DNA from: Micromussa lordhowensis
Lineage: Eukaryota; Cnidaria; Anthozoa; Scleractinia; Lobophylliidae
DNA length: 64,000 bases
NCBI GenBank assembly: GCA_964020085.1
Contig: OZ026600.1
Coordinates: 4,685,361 to 4,749,360, forward strand
Direction of reading: 5' to 3'
This document shows, in pieces, positions 20,185 through 28,237 of the stretch (within the stretch, counting starts at the first letter, position 1; every line of letters begins with the position of its first letter). The notes below the pieces were generated by a model. It did not search any database. It was not told the DNA's origin and was given only the letters and a program-made list of their open reading frames with translations. Position numbers and translations under genes: made by a program.

Positions 20185-20394
20185 TTATAAATCAATTAGT
20201 GTGCAAGTAACTGGATTAGTGTATTTTAGAATGTTACGCTCATGTTTCTTTGTCTTTAGATGCATATATTTTCCTCTGTAAGTGTAATTTTTTCCATTTC
20301 CACATACATCACAGTACCATTCAGTATTTTTCAGTCTTTCATTAGTAATTTTGTTCCATTTTTCTCGTTTCAATTGTTCTTCTGTTTTTTCCAT
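20185..20394 (-). CDS. Small C2H2 zinc-finger protein
   Basis: The 69-residue product is essentially one finger: WYCDVCGNGKNYTYRGKYMH...TKKHE, with a Lys/Glu-rich N terminus. The finger is clearly related to the one at the N terminus of the neighbouring polymerase (WYCNIC...GKYQHLKTDFH), sharing WYCxxC and the GKYxHLKT stretch. This suggests duplication of that module, perhaps to bind the same nucleic acid or protein site separately. ATATAG lies directly before the ATG, as at other genes here. It sits between the polymerase and the integrase, all on the minus strand. Confidence 0.7.
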   Translation of the reverse strand: MEKTEEQLKREKWNKITNERLKNTEWYCDVCGNGKNYTYRGKYMHLKTKKHERNILKYTNPVTCTLIDL

Positions 20395-20436
20395 CTATAT
20401 AATTATTTATAATATTCTAATTTTTTTAAATAATTT

Positions 20437-21385
20437 TTATAAATTTTTTAAATCCTCAGCTGGCACCCAACTGTTAAATTCGTCTGGGTAACCTTTCCAT
20501 TTGACTAATGCTTTTCCTTTTGACTTTCTGATAATTTTCTCTATTCTATAGACCTCTTGATCTGTCTTTTGTAACTCTTCTCTGTAGAAAGTACCCTTAA
20601 TCACTTCACCATTTAAGTCTTTTATCTTATAAGTAATAGGATTAGTGAATCTAATTTCGTCTATGATGAAAACTTCTTCAGTCCAATTAGGAGTATAGCC
20701 TTTATCAAAGGTCACCCTTTTGTATTTGCTTATTCGGACTCTATCACCTATCACAAATGCTGGTTTATCATTCTTTTTATTGTCTCTCGCTAAATCACCA
20801 TATAAATTAAAATAAACTTTTCCATAGTTTTCAGGTTTTCTAGCTTGGATAGGCGTCATTCCTATTGATCTATGTCGGCTGTTGTTGTAAGATGCGAGTA
20901 TTTTCGGAAGTATGTCAACGTAGACTGTATTGTTTTGCATAGTGAATCTTTTATACATTTTATCTTTGATAGTTCTATTCCATCTCTCACAAACTGCTGA
21001 TTTCTCTTCGTTTTCAGTGGAATAGACCTTTATCTTATCCTTAGATAAGAGATCCAACACATTTTTGTTATAATATTCTTTTCCTTTGTCTACCCATAAC
21101 ATTTTAGGCTTATTAGAGAAAAATAAGCTTTCAAACGCTTTAGAGACTTCTAAACCTGTTTTTGTCTTTAGAGGTACTATCCAACCATATTTACTGAAAA
21201 GGTCTAAGACCATTAGTAGATATTTATAACCTCGATTCCATTTGCTAAGCTTTTGCATATCAACTAAGTCTGAACACCAGATGTCATCTACATTATGTGC
21301 AATGACTCTTCGCTTGGTAAAATTTCGTTTTATAGGTTTGTGTAACTCATTAGCAAGCGCTTCCCATGTGTCTAAATTTTTAGCG
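20437..21385 (-). CDS. Retroviral-type (rve) integrase with C-terminal chromodomain
   Basis: The catalytic core is clear. An Asp motif WCSDLVDM lies just upstream of the first in-frame Met (21258), then LWVDKGKEYYN supplies the second Asp and SAVCERWNRTIK the Glu, with DDE spacing of about 34. The C terminus is a chromodomain (YRIEKI...LVKWKGYPDEFNSWVP). Because the first catalytic Asp is upstream of the Met, that Met cannot be the true start; the frame is open back to the A13 run at 21386-21398, where a stop closes it. No ATG and no ATATA start motif exist in this extension, and the PLA2 ORF overlaps in another frame. The protein may therefore be made as a C-terminal extension of the PLA2 ORF by frameshifting, or the homopolymer carries an indel. 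No HHCC zinc finger is seen. It would insert element DNA, giving the 6 bp duplication. Confidence 0.88.
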
Positions 21386-22126
21386 TTTTTTTTTTTTTAC
21401 TCCTAAACCAAGTTTTTGCTTTGTATTAATAGTGTTTCTAGCCAGCCAATGACCCCACTGTCTCTCATTCCAGGGAATTGCATCTAGAGCTCGGACCATT
21501 TTCTTGTCAGCCACATTTTTACATGATTTTACATTACCTCCCTTATCAGCACATACTGAGTAATCAACATCGTGTTGCATGGCTATAGCATCTGTCTTAC
21601 CTGTTGGCTGATCATAGATTTCATAGATTTGTCCAGTATCACGATCCCATTTTACTTGTCGTTCTAAATCATTGTAAGGGCCAGTATATTTGTGTCCTGG
21701 TAAAGTCCAACCAGCTTTCGGTTTAGGTAACTTACCTATTGCTTTATGAATATCAAGACCCCTTCCCCTTCCCCTTCCACTGATTTTTTTAGAAAGATCA
21801 TCAGCCAGAGAGTCAATTGCTCTATTCAAATACCTTTTACCAATGCCTTTAACTTTGTCTTTTACATAGTCAGATTTTATTGCTCGACTAGCTCCCCTTT
21901 TACCTAGGTTGTACAATCCTTTTGCACCAGCAGCCAACCCTTTGACAATTAGTTCATCAAAACCGCTTCCTTGCATTTCCGCTTTAGATATAAAACGAAA
22001 TTTTGTAATTCCACATTCAGCACAAATACATCGCATTGCATTTCTACCATTTTTTGTAATTACAAAAGTTTCAGAATTAGGTACACATTCTGTCCTTTTT
22101 CTTTGTCGAACGCAATAAGATAACAT
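21380..22126 (-). CDS. Virion-type phospholipase A2 protein with Cys-rich N terminus
   Basis: 248 residues. The N terminus is a Cys-rich module (YCVRQRKRTEC...RCICAECGITKFRF) shared with the 78-residue gene next door. A basic, Gly-rich and helical middle follows (GRGRGRG at ~118-123). Then comes a PLA2-like domain: GHKYTGPYNDL (144-154) corresponds to the Ca-binding loop and MQHDVDYSVC (184-192) to the catalytic HDxxY helix, as in parvovirus VP1u. Such domains breach endosomal membranes during entry. The ORF ends in VKKKKR at an A13 run, and the integrase frame opens right there. Loss of one A would join the two frames. ATATATG marks the start. Confidence 0.8.
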   Translation of the reverse strand: MLSYCVRQRKRTECVPNSETFVITKNGRNAMRCICAECGITKFRFISKAEMQGSGFDELIVKGLAAGAKGLYNLGKRGASRAIKSDYVKDKVKGIGKRYLNRAIDSLADDLSKKISGRGRGRGLDIHKAIGKLPKPKAGWTLPGHKYTGPYNDLERQVKWDRDTGQIYEIYDQPTGKTDAIAMQHDVDYSVCADKGGNVKSCKNVADKKMVRALDAIPWNERQWGHWLARNTINTKQKLGLGVKKKKR

Positions 22127-22183
22127 ATATTAATTAATATTATAATAAATATATGTTAATCTATTGTTAACAAAGTTCCTTTA

Positions 22184-22420
22184 CTATAATATAGCTCCTA
22201 TGAGGGGAATTCCCTTAAATGGACTGTTTTTACCCAGTAATAGCCCTTTTCCTTTTCTACCTCTTCCTACCGTACCTGACTTAACAAATTTAGTTTTTGT
22301 TATCCCACATTCTGCGCATTTACATTTCATCATGGCACGACCATTTCTTGTCTGTACAACCCTTTCTGAACCATGAACGCACTCTGTCTGTTTTCGTTGT
22401 TTTACACAATAGCTTTTCAT
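22184..22420 (-). CDS. Cys-rich small virion protein (paralog of PLA2 N terminus)
   Basis: The 78-residue protein repeats the N-terminal module of its neighbour: YCVKQRKQTECV...TRNGRAMMKCKCAECGITKTKF, with the same cysteine spacing (C5, C14, C33, C35, C38). It ends in a Gly/Lys segment and the hydrophobic tail LLLGKNSPFKGIPLIG, a motif I associate with minor virion proteins of cnidarian Polintons. The Cys module looks like a small zinc ribbon, possibly DUF5679-like (tentative). By position among virion genes, and by the short amphipathic tail, it may be comparable to adenovirus core peptide pX/mu; that is inference. The start is preceded by ATATAG. Confidence 0.65.
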   Translation of the reverse strand: MKSYCVKQRKQTECVHGSERVVQTRNGRAMMKCKCAECGITKTKFVKSGTVGRGRKGKGLLLGKNSPFKGIPLIGAIL

Positions 22421-22455
22421 CTATATTATAATTATTTTTTTTTTATTATTATATA

Positions 22456-22689
22456 ATGGAAGAAATTGAAATTGACAATGAAATACGTAGAATAGAAGCG
22501 ATGTATAAACATTACAAACTTCTTTATAGAAAAATTGCCTTTTTATGTTGTTCTGGAGAAACTAAAAGAGTGAGAAATCTGAGAAATAGTTTGAAAAAAG
22601 ATTTTAAAAAAATCCGACAAATCAAACAAATCCAACAAAATATAACTCCTTTCGCGCACCTGACGTTGCAGAAGTCCTCAAAGCAATAG
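22456..22689 (+). CDS. Small helical basic protein, opposite strand
   Basis: A 77-residue ORF on the plus strand inside the leftward gene block. It begins 35 bases from the start of the 78-residue gene, so the pair is divergently transcribed. Its last 12 bases overlap the end of the protease gene tail to tail. The ATG is preceded by TTATATA like the other genes. The protein is predicted helical and becomes strongly basic (RNLRNSLKKDFKKIRQIKQI). I recognise no family. The rightward 77-residue gene at 28878 is similar in size and helicity but not obviously in sequence. Confidence 0.55.
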   Translation: MEEIEIDNEIRRIEAMYKHYKLLYRKIAFLCCSGETKRVRNLRNSLKKDFKKIRQIKQIQQNITPFAHLTLQKSSKQ

Positions 22690-23109
22690 TTTAAAATAGT
22701 TTTCTATGAATTTTTCATTCTCTTCTGTGTCAAAGCTAAAAACTTGCAATAAATCGAAATAATCTACTCCTTTATGCATTTCATTCAAGAAATACAAGCA
22801 AAAATATCCACAGGTTGTAGTATAGAGATTCTGTATTTGCTGGTTTTGGTGTAATAAATTTAAGTTTTTCTCTTTTGCATGGTTTACCAACTCTTGAAAA
22901 GGTGGCATACCAAAAGAGTCAAAGTAATTTATTGTATCATCACGAACATAGGTTGTAACCCAATGACTACCACTCATATAATGAGGTTCTAAATTATAAA
23001 TAAAAAGCGCTAACTTATGATTATGAGGTACAGTCTGATCTCTGCTTAGGACATTTTTGATAGGTATCTTCAAGTATTTACACCAATCTAAAAGATCAAA
23101 ATTACTCAT
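22678..23109 (-). CDS. Adenain-like cysteine protease
   Basis: From the internal Met (MSNFDLLDWCKYL) the protein has 143 residues and is a compact Ulp1/adenain-type protease: LKIP near the start, catalytic His in SGSHWVTTYV, Asp in INYFDSFG, Gln in NQQIQ and Cys in TTTCGYFCLYFL. It would process capsid and core proteins during maturation. The frame stays open upstream of this Met to 23232, across an A16 run (23144-23159), where it overlaps the end of the 240-residue virion gene. Removing one A from that run would join the two frames. Unlike most genes here, the Met at 23109 lacks the ATATA motif, so expression from an upstream start is possible. Confidence 0.88.
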   Translation of the reverse strand: MSNFDLLDWCKYLKIPIKNVLSRDQTVPHNHKLALFIYNLEPHYMSGSHWVTTYVRDDTINYFDSFGMPPFQELVNHAKEKNLNLLHQNQQIQNLYTTTCGYFCLYFLNEMHKGVDYFDLLQVFSFDTEENEKFIENYFKLLL

Positions 23110-23128
23110 TGGGATATCTTTATGGAAT

Positions 23129-23851
23129 TTAGGCTTTTTTACCTTTTTTTTTTTTTTTTCCTCCCCTGCCCCATGTCCCAATAAAAGGTGGTGGAGCCAT
23201 AGGCATTCCCATACGAGGACCTCCTCCTCCATCCGATTTCCCCATTCTAGGACCCCCTCTTCCTTTTATACTTCCTCCTTTTAATGCATCAATAAGCATT
23301 GGAATACCAATACTAGCTATTAACGTTCCAATACCATTACCTACTTGTCGTTGTGTCAGTCGGAAAAGTAAGTCTTCTCCACCTTTATGAGCTCGGGCTA
23401 AATCTCCTATTTGTCCTTTAGTCAGTAGATTACCCAATTGAGCTAACATAAATAGTTTATTATTTGGTACTTGATACATTTGTCCGCCACTAATTTTCTT
23501 AACTATTTGACTAGCACCTTCAGAAGCTAACCCTGCTAGAGCAGACAATCCTAGTGTTTTACCGATAGTTGGTGCTACATTCTTTAATACTGGCAATATT
23601 GAGCTTAAGATACCAGACCCAGTTTGTCGCCTGATATTATACTTTGATATAGTAATTACCATTCCTCGATTAGCTGTTTTGGCCTTAGCGAGTCTCTTAA
23701 CAGTATTCATTGGTACCATAAGAACATCGGAACCACTTAACGCATTTTTACTTAAGCGTAAACTTATTTCTTCTCTGTTTCTGTAAGCATTAGATAGTTT
23801 TCGTTTTTGTCCTTCAGAAAGTGTGACAGAAATTTGATGTAATTCAGTCAT
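23129..23851 (-). CDS. Minor virion protein with hydrophobic/Gly-rich segments
   Basis: 240 residues. The N terminus LSEGQKRKLSNAYRN and RLSKNALSGSD, the middle IGKTLGLSALAGLASEGASQ, and the Pro/Gly C terminus (PPPFIGTWG) match a protein I recall as conserved in many cnidarian Polintons next to protease and capsid genes. The central hydrophobic helix (PTIGKTLGLSALAGLA) and a second one (LIASIGIPMLIDAL) suggest membrane activity or capsid lining, comparable in role to adenovirus pVI; the role is inferred. The tail runs into GGKKKKKGKKA at an A16 homopolymer where the protease frame takes over. The start ATATATAATG carries the shared motif. Confidence 0.7.
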   Translation of the reverse strand: MTELHQISVTLSEGQKRKLSNAYRNREEISLRLSKNALSGSDVLMVPMNTVKRLAKAKTANRGMVITISKYNIRRQTGSGILSSILPVLKNVAPTIGKTLGLSALAGLASEGASQIVKKISGGQMYQVPNNKLFMLAQLGNLLTKGQIGDLARAHKGGEDLLFRLTQRQVGNGIGTLIASIGIPMLIDALKGGSIKGRGGPRMGKSDGGGGPRMGMPMAPPPFIGTWGRGGKKKKKGKKA

Positions 23852-23919
23852 TATATATTATTTATGGACTTTTTAAAAAATTCATAAATAATATTTAGTC
23901 TGTGACTTTGGAATAGTTC

Positions 23920-24643
23920 TTATAAATCAGATCCAATAGATAGAACATCTTCTTCTTCATCATCTAAGATGAAGTTATCGAAAATATCTTCTACTTCTCG
24001 ATATGATACTTGCATTAATTTTGGTTTTAGAGTAGCTCCAAAAGTTCCTGTTGTAATTGAAAACCAGGAAGCAATAAATTTCACTTTACTTTTTGGACCA
24101 ATTTTTACTGAATCATATCCTAAATTTTCCCCATCCCATGTAAAAAATTTTGTAGCTATTCGATCATTTCTAAAAAATAGTGAAAACTCCATCTTTGATG
24201 GGTAATCTTGATATACTCTTTCTTCATCAACAATTTTATACGGTTTTTTACAGATTCTTTTCCAAGAACCACCTTGACCGTGTTCATCATATCCCGCTAC
24301 AGCTTCTCTATGTATTTTTTTATTGTTCTTTAAAGAATATAAATAATCAATAAAAAATTCGTCTAATTCTTTGGCTTTTTCTAGATATTCCCCATCACAA
24401 TTAATTTGCATGCTAGTACCTTGGTAATTACCATCTTTATCATAGTTTTCATTTAAACCGAACGGAGTATATCCTTTATATTTAACAAATAATGTCCTTC
24501 CATTGTATAATATTCCAATCTGTGTTCCATTGTGCTTATTTGGCTTTGGGTTTTCGAAAAGTTATCTTTGAAGTGTCAATATGGAGAAAATCGACTATTT
24601 CTTCTTTGTTCTGACTTTCGTTCTGACTCTCTTTAACTCTCAT
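23920..24643 (-). pseudogene. Conserved Polinton/NCLDV small protein, frameshifted
   Basis: A motif-bearing start at 24643 (ATATATATG) gives MRVKESQNESQNKEEIVDF and then a stop at 24536. From that point another frame is open and continues into the 163-residue ORF ending at 23920, with no stop between: NGTQIGILYNGRTLFVKY, YTPFGLNENYD, then KVKFIASWFSITTGTFG near the C terminus. The order KITF...NG...L...PFGL...KVKxxxxxxxxWxxxGxxG resembles a family shared by Polintons and NCLDVs (DUF5871-like; tentative), whose members may bind nucleic acid. A one-base change near the TTTT/AAAA stretch at about 24550 would explain the break. It could be a real lesion or a homopolymer error. Confidence 0.6.
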
Positions 24644-24696
24644 ATATATTATATTAAAATATTTTTTCTAAATATATTTTTTTTTTTTATTTTTTT

Positions 24697-25941
24697 TTAG
24701 ACAATAACTAATTGATCTCCCACTTTATCAACAACAACATCTTCTTCATAGAGAACAATTGCATGCACTCGGAAATCAGCAGCTGCTGCTTGTGAGAGGC
24801 GAAATCTTACGTTAAGTTGCTTTGGATCTCTGCTTACCTGTTCTGTTTGATAAGTCAGGTCAAAATATAACATTGGGTAAAGACTCGAAAAATTAGTGAT
24901 ATTGAGCTGAGTACCTGTATTATAATCATTCTTTTTCCATGAATAATTCATTAAATCATAATAGATTCTTGTTTTACTTTCTGTATCATATTCAAGTTCT
25001 GGATAGAAGACACCATTACCATATTCAAGACGACATGTGCTAAGATGACTATTATTATTGGCTGCGTTCAGTTTAAAAGTATCAAAAATATAAGGATTTG
25101 CTGACATATCATTGGTCTTAAGTCTCTGGAAGTAGAGGAAAACATGCTGTACTTTATCAATACTAGCTGAGATTCTGAAATCACCACTGTTTCTAGTAGT
25201 ATCTGAACTTTGGTACATTTCTTTGAGGTATTTCCATTTACTGGGTTTTTGGTATTCACTGATGAATTTAGACATAAGAGCATCTTTTGGTTCTAGTCGG
25301 GGTACCCATAGATAAAAACGATCAATTACTAATCTCAATGTATCAACTGCCCCATATAATACTTCAGCGTCCGGTGTCAGTTCTATTTCAAATTGGAGAT
25401 CCATTGGAGGTAACAATCGTCCTTCTAATTCTTCGAAAAAAGAATACCTATTTAATGGAATACTTGTATTAACATGAGCTCTGTTAGCTGTTAATAAACG
25501 CCTACTTTCCAAACCTGTGTTTGTATCATCTGAAGTGGCATCTGTATCTAAATACCATAAACTATTTTTGGCTGTACTACGCCCAAAATCATCTGAATAT
25601 TCTAAAAGATTTTTTGCAAAAGTTACAAGATGAAGATTATCAGTGTCATAGACGATTTTTCCTGCACTCTTTATTACCATATGCTTAATTAATGAATGCG
25701 ATCCATTAATAATTGTTGTTCTGGCGTCTGCATTGTCTCCACCATTTGCTCGAAGGTCTAATCTGAATCGCACTTCAAAAAAGGCGTTAAACCAATCAAG
25801 CATAATACCCCGATCAGTAACATGAAATTTGTATCCTTTCTTATTTTGCTCTTGAGTATTGGCAGGAGCTCTTATAGCATCTTGAAGACGAAATTGCACT
25901 AGTTCGTTTCTCTGTACGTACTCTGGTGATCTAAATGCCAT
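24697..25941 (-). CDS. Major capsid protein (hexon-like, double jelly-roll)
   Basis: 414 residues, intact. It begins MAFRSPEYVQRNELVQFRLQ and contains the conserved segments RGIMLDWFNAFFEVRF, SLIKHMVIKSAGKIVYDTDN, LLPPMDLQFEIEL, and near the end RDPKQLNVRFRLSQ with a hydrophobic VVVDKVGDQLVIV terminus. These match what I recall as the major capsid protein of cnidarian Polintons, a double jelly-roll related to adenovirus hexon. Trimers would tile the icosahedral shell. It is the longest gene of the leftward structural cluster and lies next to the basic core-like protein and the penton-like gene. The shared ATATATAATG start is present. Confidence 0.88.
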   Translation of the reverse strand: MAFRSPEYVQRNELVQFRLQDAIRAPANTQEQNKKGYKFHVTDRGIMLDWFNAFFEVRFRLDLRANGGDNADARTTIINGSHSLIKHMVIKSAGKIVYDTDNLHLVTFAKNLLEYSDDFGRSTAKNSLWYLDTDATSDDTNTGLESRRLLTANRAHVNTSIPLNRYSFFEELEGRLLPPMDLQFEIELTPDAEVLYGAVDTLRLVIDRFYLWVPRLEPKDALMSKFISEYQKPSKWKYLKEMYQSSDTTRNSGDFRISASIDKVQHVFLYFQRLKTNDMSANPYIFDTFKLNAANNNSHLSTCRLEYGNGVFYPELEYDTESKTRIYYDLMNYSWKKNDYNTGTQLNITNFSSLYPMLYFDLTYQTEQVSRDPKQLNVRFRLSQAAAADFRVHAIVLYEEDVVVDKVGDQLVIV

Positions 25942-25971
25942 TATATATTTTTTATCAGATTTTTTTTTTCT

Positions 25972-26352
25972 TTAAGAGCGTGCTATTAGATTATTAATCA
26001 GTGTATAAACTTCCTCCTGCGTTTTTGGCTTTGCTCTACCTGGCTTTGACTTTGTTGACTTTGTTGACTTTGTCGCTTTTTTAGACCCTGAGGATAGCCT
26101 TTTTCGGATAAGCTCACCAGATCGCTCTATAACTTTATCAGCAGCCTTTTTACCAACTCGTTCTCCCGCATGAGCGACACCAGCTTGTATTGCTTTTTTA
26201 GCAAATGGTTTTAAAACCTGTCCAGTTAAAGCACTAGCTACCTTTTTTAGTGGTTTCATAAGATTATCTACTATAATTCCATTGCCACGGTGTTTGTAGA
26301 CATATCGTCCCATTCTTGGGTGATAAATCTTTTTGAACTCTCTTGACTTCAT
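25972..26352 (-). CDS. Basic core/virion protein
   Basis: 126 residues, strongly Lys/Arg-rich. An N-terminal YHPRMGRYVYKHRGNG segment is followed by a helical Ala/Lys repeat region (KPFAKKAIQAGVAHAGERVG, KKAADKVIERSG) and a Ser/Lys/Thr low-complexity stretch with three KST copies, then a short C-terminal helix. Composition and position between the major and minor capsid genes suggest a DNA-condensing or capsid-bridging protein, functionally like adenovirus pVII or pX. No enzyme motif is present. It is separated by only 6 bases from the penton-like gene, and ATATATG is at its start. Confidence 0.7.
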   Translation of the reverse strand: MKSREFKKIYHPRMGRYVYKHRGNGIIVDNLMKPLKKVASALTGQVLKPFAKKAIQAGVAHAGERVGKKAADKVIERSGELIRKRLSSGSKKATKSTKSTKSKPGRAKPKTQEEVYTLINNLIARS

Positions 26353-26358
26353 ATATAA

Positions 26359-27126
26359 TTAAAATGGAACTTTTTTTAAGATTAATGAAAATGCAGTGTC
26401 AGCATGATTTAAATAGACTGGTCTTCTTAAGCCATCAGTTACATAGATTCGAACGCTTGAAACTCTTGTTTTATTGATAGGATTGTATATAACACGACGC
26501 GGTTCAAGGGTAAAATTGTAAGAAGGTCTGAGCGTTCCTGTACCAAAACTAAAAACAATATCTGATTCTACCCCATCTACTAATGAATCAGAGACTAAAT
26601 CACAGTGAATATTTAGGACATCTGTATCTTCTGATAGGTTAGGTACTTTGGGGCTAACGTTTCTCTCATCTCTTAAGATCACCTTATCGAATCCTATTAG
26701 TTTACCAAAATTAGATTTACGCAGGTCAAGCTGATAGTTAGCGTCTAAAGTCACTAAGACTCTAAAAGTTGGTTCATCAAAAGTCACCGTGATTGGAAAT
26801 TCTTCATCACCATCACCGCCGACTATTTTAGTCTTTTCCTTAATGTAATTATCAATATCAGTGTAATCCCAAACTCCTTTTGGAAAATCAATATCTGTAA
26901 ATGTTTTCCCACCGTCTTTACTGTAAGCTATCTTTTGATTGTCGTAACCAGAATTTATATTTGTCCATGTAAAAGCCATTGAAATAATTTTATTAAAACC
27001 AATATACCAAATCCCATCACTGTGTTCATAGTCTAGCGTTCTAGAAAACCTTGTAGTAAAATCACCAGGTCGATTACCAGCTTCATCTTTAACTGCAAAA
27101 CTGCTTAATGAGATTTCTCTCTCCAT
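26359..27126 (-). CDS. Minor capsid protein (penton-like, single jelly-roll)
   Basis: 255 residues, beta-rich and intact. It begins MEREISLSSFAVKDEAGNRP, carries DFTTRFSRTLDY...WYIGFNKI, and later NFGKLIGFDK and VYLNHADTAFSLILKKV. The pattern of an extended N-terminal strand, a DFTxxF motif, Trp-containing core and a terminal basic strand agrees with the Polinton minor capsid (penton) protein that forms the five-fold vertices. It is four bases from the 345-residue gene upstream, consistent with co-transcription of the structural block. Fold assignment is from motif order only, without a structure comparison. Confidence 0.75.
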   Translation of the reverse strand: MEREISLSSFAVKDEAGNRPGDFTTRFSRTLDYEHSDGIWYIGFNKIISMAFTWTNINSGYDNQKIAYSKDGGKTFTDIDFPKGVWDYTDIDNYIKEKTKIVGGDGDEEFPITVTFDEPTFRVLVTLDANYQLDLRKSNFGKLIGFDKVILRDERNVSPKVPNLSEDTDVLNIHCDLVSDSLVDGVESDIVFSFGTGTLRPSYNFTLEPRRVIYNPINKTRVSSVRIYVTDGLRRPVYLNHADTAFSLILKKVPF

Positions 27127-27129
27127 ATA

Positions 27130-28167
27130 TCACACCCTGAAATATTTTTTCACTAACTTTTGATATTGCGACTTATTGATTGATTTTGTTCTTAATAGAG
27201 TGTCTAAGATAGTTTGACCCATATTTCTCATCTTGACACTTGTATTGCCTGCTTCCATTTCACCAATAATTAGTGTTAATTTCTTTAGTAATTCTTGAGC
27301 ATCATTATAGAAATAGACTCCTCTGCCTCTCCTGACGCCACTTCCCTTTGTACTTTTCTTTTTCTGTACTTTTAGATAGTCTCTATATTCTTGAATAGGT
27401 TTTAGTCTACTATCAGCAAATTTATGAGCCATATCTTTTTCTCGCTCTAGCTTTTCTATTACATCTTTTGGCAATCCTTTTTTTATGGCTTGTTTTAGTC
27501 TATTAGTTGTATTTGTCTTAAATTTACTTGTAATACTGCTTATTTCAGAATTTGCTCTTTTTATGTTACTCTCGAGATATTTACTACGTTTAACTGGTGT
27601 CATTTCTGGTTGGGATAATCTCATTTCAACATCATCATAGTTAGGAAGATTTGCACTATCTAAAATTCTATTAATATCTCCTCTATCTAAATCTTCATCA
27701 TCATCATCATCAGGTGGTGATTCAATTGCTAAAGGTCCTTCTTCCACAAAAGAATATTCTGGTGGTAAAGATTCATCTCCTCCTAGATTCCAAAAACTAG
27801 GATCCATTTCATATTTTGGTGGCGCGCCTTTAGGTATTATTTGTTTTTCTGCCTGGGGCGCTACGTAATCTTGGAGATCTAATAATCCTTCTACATCCAT
27901 ATCTTCATATGGATCTACTTCTGGTGCATAATCAATCGCTTCTGGTTTACCCGCTGGGGCAGGACGTATTCTCATTTGCGGTCTATTCTTAGGCTTTTGT
28001 GCCTTTAACCCATCTATGATTTCATCTAGTCTAAATGATTTTGTTATCCGCTGGTCAGAAGTCTTACTCTTTATCTTCTCTTCAGTGATCTCATCATAAA
28101 GCTGATTCTTCATCCTTCCAGTCTCAGTCCGTTTCTGAGCTAATCGTTTCCAATTTGAGAGACTCAT
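27130..28167 (-). CDS. Virion-associated protein with two PPxY motifs
   Basis: 345 residues. It is charged throughout, with an acidic middle (DDDDDEDLD at ~153-161), long predicted helices in 190-265 and a C-terminal helical bundle (LLKKLTLIIGEMEAGN, VKKYFRV). Two PPxY motifs, PPKY (116-119) and PPEY (135-138), lie in a disordered Pro-rich stretch. In adenovirus pVI and many enveloped viruses PPxY recruits Nedd4-family ubiquitin ligases. The protein is the first gene of the leftward structural block, starting 70 bases from the divergent ATPase gene. I recognise it only as a conserved companion of Polinton capsid genes; a cement or scaffold role is plausible but unproven. Confidence 0.6.
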   Translation of the reverse strand: MSLSNWKRLAQKRTETGRMKNQLYDEITEEKIKSKTSDQRITKSFRLDEIIDGLKAQKPKNRPQMRIRPAPAGKPEAIDYAPEVDPYEDMDVEGLLDLQDYVAPQAEKQIIPKGAPPKYEMDPSFWNLGGDESLPPEYSFVEEGPLAIESPPDDDDDEDLDRGDINRILDSANLPNYDDVEMRLSQPEMTPVKRSKYLESNIKRANSEISSITSKFKTNTTNRLKQAIKKGLPKDVIEKLEREKDMAHKFADSRLKPIQEYRDYLKVQKKKSTKGSGVRRGRGVYFYNDAQELLKKLTLIIGEMEAGNTSVKMRNMGQTILDTLLRTKSINKSQYQKLVKKYFRV

Positions 28168-28237
28168 ATAATATTTATATTTTTTATATTATGTGGCATA
28201 ATATGAGTCATTTATTAAAAAAATATTAATTATATAG
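28168..28237. promoter_or_regulatory. Divergent intergenic promoter region
   Basis: A 70 bp, almost purely A/T spacer between the leftward 345-residue gene and the rightward packaging ATPase. Each start codon is abutted by its own TATATA-type motif (TATTATATG on the minus strand, ATTATATAGATG on the plus strand). It is the switch point between the two main transcription blocks. Confidence 0.6.

Noticed and set aside
21386..21398. Classic -1 slippery heptamer (A AAA AAC) for PLA2/integrase
   Set aside because: The heptamer exists, but the integrase frame is reached by +1 (or -2), not -1, so standard -1 frameshifting does not produce it.
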